Assembly (NCBI GenBank): GCA_934444485.1
Contig: CAKSCN010000101.1
Coordinates: 1-8,971 of the forward strand
Source of the DNA: an uncultured Eubacteriales bacterium
GTDB taxonomy: Bacteria > Bacillota > Clostridia > Oscillospirales > CAG-382
Direction of reading: 5' to 3'
DNA length: 8,971 nucleotides
In this document: piece by piece, positions 6,501-8,971 of the stretch
Layout: the number at the start of each line of letters is the position of its first letter
Position numbering within the stretch: the first letter of the stretch is position 1
Program-made: the position numbers and the translations under genes
The notes under the pieces: model-generated
Database searches by the model: none
What the model saw: only the letters and a program-made list of their open reading frames with translations
What the model was told of the DNA's origin: nothing

Positions 6501-6566
6501 TCACATCTTTTGCAAATCCCGGCAAACAATTTGTAAATTATTCTGAAAATCTTTATTTCTTGCCAT
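6501..6566 (-). CDS. Putative 21-residue leader peptide of the exporter operon
   Basis: A short ORF begins with ATG at 6566 and ends with TGA at 6501. It encodes 21 residues starting MARNKDFQNN and ending RDLQKM, hydrophilic with one Cys. Its ribosome binding site AAAGGAG (6579-6573) with 6 nt spacing is better than the one of the exporter gene itself, the main reason to call it translated. It lies 132 bp upstream of the exporter and 16 bp before a terminator-like hairpin. This layout resembles B. subtilis bmrB, a leader ORF that controls the bmrCD exporter genes by ribosome-mediated attenuation. The peptide itself resembles nothing I recognise and is shorter than BmrB. It could also be a chance ORF or the remnant of a lost regulator gene. 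Confidence 0.45.
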   Translation of the reverse strand: MARNKDFQNNLQIVCRDLQKM

Positions 6567-6617
6567 TTTGCACTCCTTTCGGTAAAAATACGGGACATAA
6601 AATGTTTCAAAATAGCT

Positions 6618-6646
6618 TTGTAACGGCAACATTTATGTGTTAGAAT
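6618..6646 (+). promoter_or_regulatory. Promoter of the VanY-type carboxypeptidase gene
   Basis: TTGTAA (6618-6623) and TAGAAT (6641-6646) are separated by 17 bp, a good sigma-A arrangement with 4/6 and 5/6 matches. Transcription would start near 6653 and leave a leader of about 80 nt. A minus-strand promoter for the exporter leader must lie in the same gap, but no good match was seen. Confidence 0.6.
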
Positions 6647-6731
6647 GATAGCGTGTGAGAACATCGGTTCTTGTACTTTCCGTAAATCGGCACGAACATC
6701 TGCATTTTGAGACAATCTGAAAGGAATATCT

Positions 6732-7697
6732 ATGAAGCAAAGAAAGAAAAGCAACGGAATACTGCTTGCAATCATTGCAGTGCCTGTGGTGCTGTGCGTG
6801 GTTATGGCGGTTGTATTTTACACAATGTCAAACAAAAAGAACAATGACGTCCCCGACGGCAGCGATCCCAACGGGATAACAAGCGGAGACATAGGCGGAA
6901 ACACCGAGGCTCCGAACACGGATGACACTCTTCCCTCTTCGCCCGACGGCACCGAAACTCCGTCCGACACAAGCTCCGACGCACCGAACGGCGAAGTTAC
7001 TTCCCCCACGGGCGGAGAGCCGATACAGTCCGACGACTCACGCATTCCCGACACCCGTCCCACAACTCCCGAAGTACCGATTACCTCTCAGCCCGAGGAC
7101 GGCAACTCGGACAACTCCGCAGAGATTGACGAGAGCGCATGGAACCTCATTCTCGTAAACCCGTGGAACAAGGCTCCCGAGGGATTCACGGTCGAGCTTG
7201 CAAGCTATAACGCCTCACATTCGGTTGACGCACGCATTCTTGACGATCTGCGCGCAATGATGGATGCCATGAAGTCGGATGGGCTTTCTCCGATAATATG
7301 CTCGTCGTACCGCACAAACGCAAAACAGCAGAGTCTTTTCGACAGGCAGGTACAGTCGCAGAAAGCACTCGGGCTTTCGGACGAAGAAGCGAGAAAGGAA
7401 GCGGGACGTGTGGTTGCCGTTCCCGGCACAAGCGAACACGAAACGGGACTTGCGGTGGACATAGTCGCTCTCAGCTATCAGATGCTTGACGAAAAGCAGG
7501 AGGAAACCGAGGAGCAGAAGTGGCTCATCAAAAACTGCTACGACTACGGCTTCATTCTCCGCTATCCCAACGGCAAGAGCGACATCACGGGTATCATCTA
7601 CGAACCGTGGCACTACAGATACGTCGGCAAGGACATTGCGCCGAAAATCCGTGACAGCGGTCTTACCTTTGAGGAATGGCTCGACGCAAACAAATAA
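6732..7697 (+). CDS. Membrane-anchored D-Ala-D-Ala carboxypeptidase, M15B (VanY/DacB-like)
   Basis: The 321-residue protein has a basic N-terminus (MKQRKKSN), one membrane helix (about 9-31) and a disordered, Asp/Ser/Thr/Pro/Gly-rich linker (about 34-135). A C-terminal zinc peptidase domain of the M15B family follows. Visible motifs are SSYR (191-194), GTSEHETGLAVDI (232-244) with zinc ligands His 236 and Asp 243, and YEPWHYRYVG (290-299) with general base Glu 291 and zinc ligand His 294. Such enzymes remove the terminal D-Ala from peptidoglycan stem peptides outside the cell. VanY makes glycopeptide resistance stronger in van clusters, but housekeeping LD- and DD-carboxypeptidases share the fold, and no van genes are present here. 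There is no lipobox, so the anchor is probably an uncleaved type II helix. The ATG at 6732 has AAGGA with 6 nt spacing. The gene is monocistronic and has its own promoter and terminator. Confidence 0.93.
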   Translation: MKQRKKSNGILLAIIAVPVVLCVVMAVVFYTMSNKKNNDVPDGSDPNGITSGDIGGNTEAPNTDDTLPSSPDGTETPSDTSSDAPNGEVTSPTGGEPIQSDDSRIPDTRPTTPEVPITSQPEDGNSDNSAEIDESAWNLILVNPWNKAPEGFTVELASYNASHSVDARILDDLRAMMDAMKSDGLSPIICSSYRTNAKQQSLFDRQVQSQKALGLSDEEARKEAGRVVAVPGTSEHETGLAVDIVALSYQMLDEKQEETEEQKWLIKNCYDYGFILRYPNGKSDITGIIYEPWHYRYVGKDIAPKIRDSGLTFEEWLDANK

Positions 7698-7715
7698 TTA
7701 ACACACAAAGCATTG

Positions 7716-7743
7716 CCGCTCTCATCTCGGGAGCGGTTTTTTT
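7716..7743 (+). terminator. Intrinsic terminator of the carboxypeptidase gene
   Basis: CCGCTCTC (7716-7723) pairs with GGGAGCGG (7729-7736), including one T-G wobble, around a 5-nt loop. Seven T residues follow (7737-7743). It ends one base before the stop codon of the convergent AraC gene. Confidence 0.9.
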
Positions 7744-8613
7744 CTACCTTTTATTCATGTGCGTTTTGGTGTACAGGTTGCGGTACCCGCCGGGAGTGCG
7801 CTTTTCGTGGTAGCGATAGTAATTCACAAATGCGGAGGCGTCCGGGAAACCGAGTCTTTCGGCTATTTCTTTTACGTAAAGGTGAGTGTTTCCGAGAAGC
7901 TCGTTTGCCTTTGAAAGAGTAAAACGATCGATGAGCTTTTTTGCGCCTGCTCCGCAGAAATCCGACATCAACCGTGACAGATACTCGGAGTTATATCCGA
8001 AGTGTGCGGCGGTTTTTTCGACGGTAAGTCTTGCGTCGGCGTTTATTCGGATCCATTCATATACCTTCTCGGCAAGGGCGTTTCCGCTTTCTTTGTTAGA
8101 TTTATCGGAAAGGTCGGCAAGAATATGCAGAAACACGGCGTTTATAAGGTCAGCGTTCGGCGACGGCATATTTTTGAGGTGCAAAAGTTCACGGAAAAGT
8201 GCGGAGTTGCCGTAATCACGGACAATCTTCGGAAGTCTCTCCCTTTCGTCCTCAGCCGCAAAAAAATGGAGCCAGTAAAACGAGGTTGGCGGAGCGCTGA
8301 CACGTATTCCTTTGTGGAACACTCCCGGATAAAGTACAACGGCGTCGCCCTTTGCAAGGATGTATTCCGTAGCGTCGGAGAAATCGCTTTCGCCGCTCTT
8401 CTTCGCCTCGCACAGAGTGACATTCCCCTCGGTTACAAATATAATCTCATACGTAATCTCGCACTTTTCGGGGTGAATCCACTCTTCATCAGTCGTGAAA
8501 AGTCCCATTCCGTCAACCGTGTATTCTCTTCCGCAGTAAGTAAACATACGCATCTCCATGTCTGTTTTTTCAAATCGATATCTGTTTTTCACTATTGAAA
8601 TTTCTCTTTTCAT
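7744..8613 (-). CDS. AraC family transcriptional regulator
   Basis: From the ATG at 8613 this is a 289-residue AraC-type activator. The N-terminal part (about 40-120) looks like the cupin-like sugar-binding domain, with strands around ITYEIIFVTEGNVTL (53-67) and AKGDAVVLYPGVFHKG (87-102). The C-terminal part holds two helix-turn-helix units: LTVEKTAAHFGYNSEYLSRLM (196-216), and VKEIAERLGF (247-256) running into the signature AFVNYYRYHEKRTPGGYR (261-278). It diverges from a GH127 gene and is the likely local regulator of it, responding perhaps to arabinose-containing sugars; this is inferred from position. The start is uncertain. The ATG at 8613 lacks a good ribosome binding site, while the ATG at 8547 has GGAG with 6 nt spacing, and a TTG at 8622 is also in frame. 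Confidence 0.9.
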   Translation of the reverse strand: MKREISIVKNRYRFEKTDMEMRMFTYCGREYTVDGMGLFTTDEEWIHPEKCEITYEIIFVTEGNVTLCEAKKSGESDFSDATEYILAKGDAVVLYPGVFHKGIRVSAPPTSFYWLHFFAAEDERERLPKIVRDYGNSALFRELLHLKNMPSPNADLINAVFLHILADLSDKSNKESGNALAEKVYEWIRINADARLTVEKTAAHFGYNSEYLSRLMSDFCGAGAKKLIDRFTLSKANELLGNTHLYVKEIAERLGFPDASAFVNYYRYHEKRTPGGYRNLYTKTHMNKR

Positions 8614-8623
8614 AGTGTACAAT
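8595..8623 (+). promoter_or_regulatory. Promoter of the GH127 gene
   Basis: TTGAAA (8595-8600) and TACAAT (8618-8623) are separated by 17 bp, each matching the sigma-A consensus at 5 of 6 positions. Transcription would start near 8630, 30 nt before the ATG. The boxes overlap the 5' end of the AraC reading frame if that gene starts at 8613. A 9-bp inverted repeat, AATCGATAT (8573-8581) and ATATCGATT (8668-8676), flanks the promoter and may or may not be a regulator site. Confidence 0.65.
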
Positions 8624-8660
8624 ATATCTAAAGATACCTCATTAACAAAGGAGTATACGT

Positions 8661-8971
8661 ATGAAAAATATCGATTACGGAACTGTAAACATCACCGGCG
8701 GTTTCTGGCATGAGAAAGCGGAGCTTAATCGAAAAATCACAATCGACGCAGTTTACGACCGCTTTTACGACACTGGAAGAATAACGGCGTTTGAATTCAA
8801 CATGAAGGAAAGCGGAATAACGCCTCACGTTTTCTGGGACTCTGACGTTGCGAAGTGGATAGAGGGAGCAGCGATGACTCTGCGCACTCACCCCAACGCC
8901 GAGCTTGAAGCAAAGATTGAAAAGATAATCGACGGCATAGAGAAAAACAGGCGTGCCGACGGCTATTTCAA
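8661..8971 (+). CDS. GH127 beta-L-arabinofuranosidase (DUF1680), 5' part
   Basis: The first 103 residues of a gene that continues beyond the window. The translation matches the start of the GH127/DUF1680 family: GGFWHEKAELNRKITI (13-28) near the N-terminus, the FYDTGRITAFEF segment (35-46), the hallmark VFWDSDVAKWIEGAA (57-71), and a C-terminal RADGYF (98-103) like the family's PDGYL-type repeat of the alpha/alpha barrel. Family enzymes remove L-arabinofuranose units from plant glycans and hydroxyproline-linked arabino-oligosaccharides. The catalytic Cys and Glu of known members lie further downstream and cannot be checked here. There is no signal peptide, so an intracellular enzyme acting on imported oligosaccharides is likely. 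The ATG at 8661 has AAAGGAG (8647-8653) with 7 nt spacing. Confidence 0.9.
   Translation, partial: MKNIDYGTVNITGGFWHEKAELNRKITIDAVYDRFYDTGRITAFEFNMKESGITPHVFWDSDVAKWIEGAAMTLRTHPNAELEAKIEKIIDGIEKNRRADGYF

Noticed and set aside
6461..6775. A 104-codon minus-strand open frame in the exporter-carboxypeptidase gap.
   Set aside because: Its start lies inside the carboxypeptidase gene, it has no ribosome binding site, and it shows no MarR-type or other regulator motif. The overlapping 21-codon ORF in another frame is better supported by its Shine-Dalgarno site.
6732..6840. Lipoprotein signal in the carboxypeptidase.
   Set aside because: The only Cys in the membrane helix follows Val-Val-Leu, and the position before Cys should be Gly, Ala or Ser in a lipobox.
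6732..7697. Part of a glycopeptide-resistance (van) cluster.
   Set aside because: The M15B domain resembles VanY, but no vanH, vanA or vanB ligase, vanX, or VanR/VanS pair is in the window. A housekeeping carboxypeptidase is the simpler reading.
8002..8598. A 198-codon plus-strand open frame opposite the AraC gene.
   Set aside because: It is antisense to a gene with two clear helix-turn-helix motifs and has no protein features of its own.

Overview
The window looks like chromosomal DNA from an anaerobic, gut-type Clostridia bacterium (Firmicutes). The evidence is strong AAGGAG-type ribosome binding sites, SpoVG, a TM1266-type hydrogenase-associated regulator, a clostridial style of MurC with an EACEY motif, a heterodimeric multidrug-type ABC exporter, and a GH127 arabinofuranosidase next to an AraC regulator. 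No rRNA, tRNA, CRISPR array, transposase, phage gene or integrase was seen. Genus-level identity is not claimed.

Layout, left to right. (1) Positions 1-144 are AT-rich and gene-free, apart from a likely terminator for spoVG. (2) spoVG (145-426, minus) is divergent from murC (573-1964, plus), and murC is followed closely by a small TM1266-family gene (1997-2260, plus). This pair ends at a clear intrinsic terminator (2285-2327). (3) Positions 2328-2713 hold no gene but are dense in inverted repeats, a bidirectional terminator-like hairpin, a perfect 14-bp tandem duplication and the probable terminator of the next operon. (4) Two overlapping minus-strand genes (6368 to 2714) encode the two halves of a heterodimeric ABC exporter with one degenerate and one complete ATP site. 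(5) The 363-bp gap 6369-6731 appears to hold a 21-codon leader ORF with a very good ribosome binding site and a terminator-like hairpin before the exporter genes. It also holds the plus-strand promoter of a membrane-anchored M15B/VanY-type carboxypeptidase (6732-7697), which ends at a strong terminator. (6) An AraC-family regulator (minus, to 7744) is divergent from a GH127 beta-L-arabinofuranosidase gene that runs off the window at 8971 and has a near-consensus promoter.

How the genes fit together. murC (and, outside this window, the D-Ala-D-Ala pathway) builds the peptidoglycan precursor, and the VanY-type enzyme trims D-Ala from its stem peptide. SpoVG is a nucleic-acid-binding regulator of envelope and developmental genes in other Firmicutes. 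The exporter is a self-contained two-gene operon. The AraC/GH127 pair looks like a local sugar-responsive module. The most interesting candidate is the leader ORF plus attenuator in front of the exporter, which resembles in layout the bmrB leader of the Bacillus subtilis bmrBCD operon but with an unrelated, much shorter peptide. All RNA structures were found by eye and were not computed.
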